64,000 bases of DNA, taken from positions 558,001 to 622,000 of the forward strand of contig NZ_QKRA01000002.1 of assembly GCF_003362755.1 (NCBI RefSeq). The letters are read 5' to 3'. Positions 63,878 to 64,000 of the stretch are shown piece after piece. This stretch comes from Marinomonas piezotolerans. GTDB lineage: Bacteria; Pseudomonadota; Gammaproteobacteria; Pseudomonadales; Marinomonadaceae. The notes under the pieces are model-generated. The model had not been told where the DNA came from. It saw only the letters and a program-made list of their open reading frames with translations, and ran no database searches. Both the position numbers and the translations under genes were made by a program. Each line of letters begins with the position of its first letter. The stretch's first letter is position 1.

Positions 63878-64000
63878 AATAAAACCTCTGTTATAAAACG
63901 CCGTAATTGTTGCCTATTCTAGGGCGTTCAACAGAAATTTACAGTGCTCTTTTGCCCTAACCTTGGTTTATTGGCTAATTGTCAGAGGTTCCTGCGGTTG
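63878..64000. promoter_or_regulatory. Upstream region of polA
   Basis: 123 bp at the window edge with no gene in view. It should hold the polA promoter on the minus strand; no box was singled out. Confidence 0.35.

Noticed and set aside
1-64000. CRISPR array, rRNA, insertion sequence
   Set aside because: No spaced direct repeats, no rRNA-like conserved blocks and no transposase reading frame seen on either strand.

Overview
The window comes from a gammaproteobacterium. Gene content (three chemoreceptors, GGDEF proteins, a Rieske demethylase, many LysE/EamA/AzlCD-type exporters, PhhB, a photolyase) fits a marine, Marinomonas/Oceanospirillales-like heterotroph, but no rRNA or species marker is present, so this is an inference.

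Layout. (1) 1-6.6 kb: 3' part of metY, phhB, then an aromatic alcohol/aldehyde oxidation module. An NAD alcohol dehydrogenase (1940) and an aldehyde dehydrogenase (5122) flank a divergent sigma-54 activator of the XylR/DmpR type. Both enzyme genes have a -24/-12 promoter and share an identical 10-bp half-site upstream. (2) 6.8-13.2 kb: AraC/LysE pair, an outer-membrane barrel plus LytS/LytTR two-component operon, a DUF2306 membrane protein, and a DmeF-type metal exporter with a MarR regulator and a striking twin operator. (3) 13.4-24.6 kb: three chemoreceptors (HBM, dCache and sensor-less), the last paired with a separate NIT-type sensor protein. Between them lie a WYL regulator, a VOC protein, a photolyase with a 51-aa DUF2256 gene, and a phytase-like lipoprotein. 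(4) 24.7-46.8 kb: ordinary accessory metabolism and regulation (lipoproteins, AraC/LysE again, SDR/LysR, OmpA, two diguanylate cyclases, GST, Rieske oxygenase, RNA methylase, XRE-AzlCD, DUF2867, DUF1905, arylamine N-acetyltransferase). (5) 47.0-49.5 kb: poxB and a frameshifted isochorismatase-like gene.

(6) 49.5-61 kb is a DNA phosphorothioation island. dndA and an unknown transglutaminase-like gene run leftward. dndB, dndC, dndD and dndE run rightward as a tightly overlapping operon from a promoter carrying a perfect palindrome made of GTTC/GAAC motifs. No dndF, dndG or dndH is present. Instead, an AT-rich two-gene operon converges on dndE and overlaps it by 4 bp: a 564-aa DGQHR-domain protein (a distant DndB relative) followed by an HNH nuclease with two zinc-knuckle-like sites. 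A Fic protein lies next to it. This DGQHR-HNH pair, with the dndA-linked gene, is the best candidate for an undescribed phosphorothioate-linked system in the window. The island ends at polA (61115-63877).

No tRNA, rRNA, CRISPR array, insertion sequence or integrase was recognised. Start codons were moved from the longest reading frame wherever a Shine-Dalgarno sequence decides.
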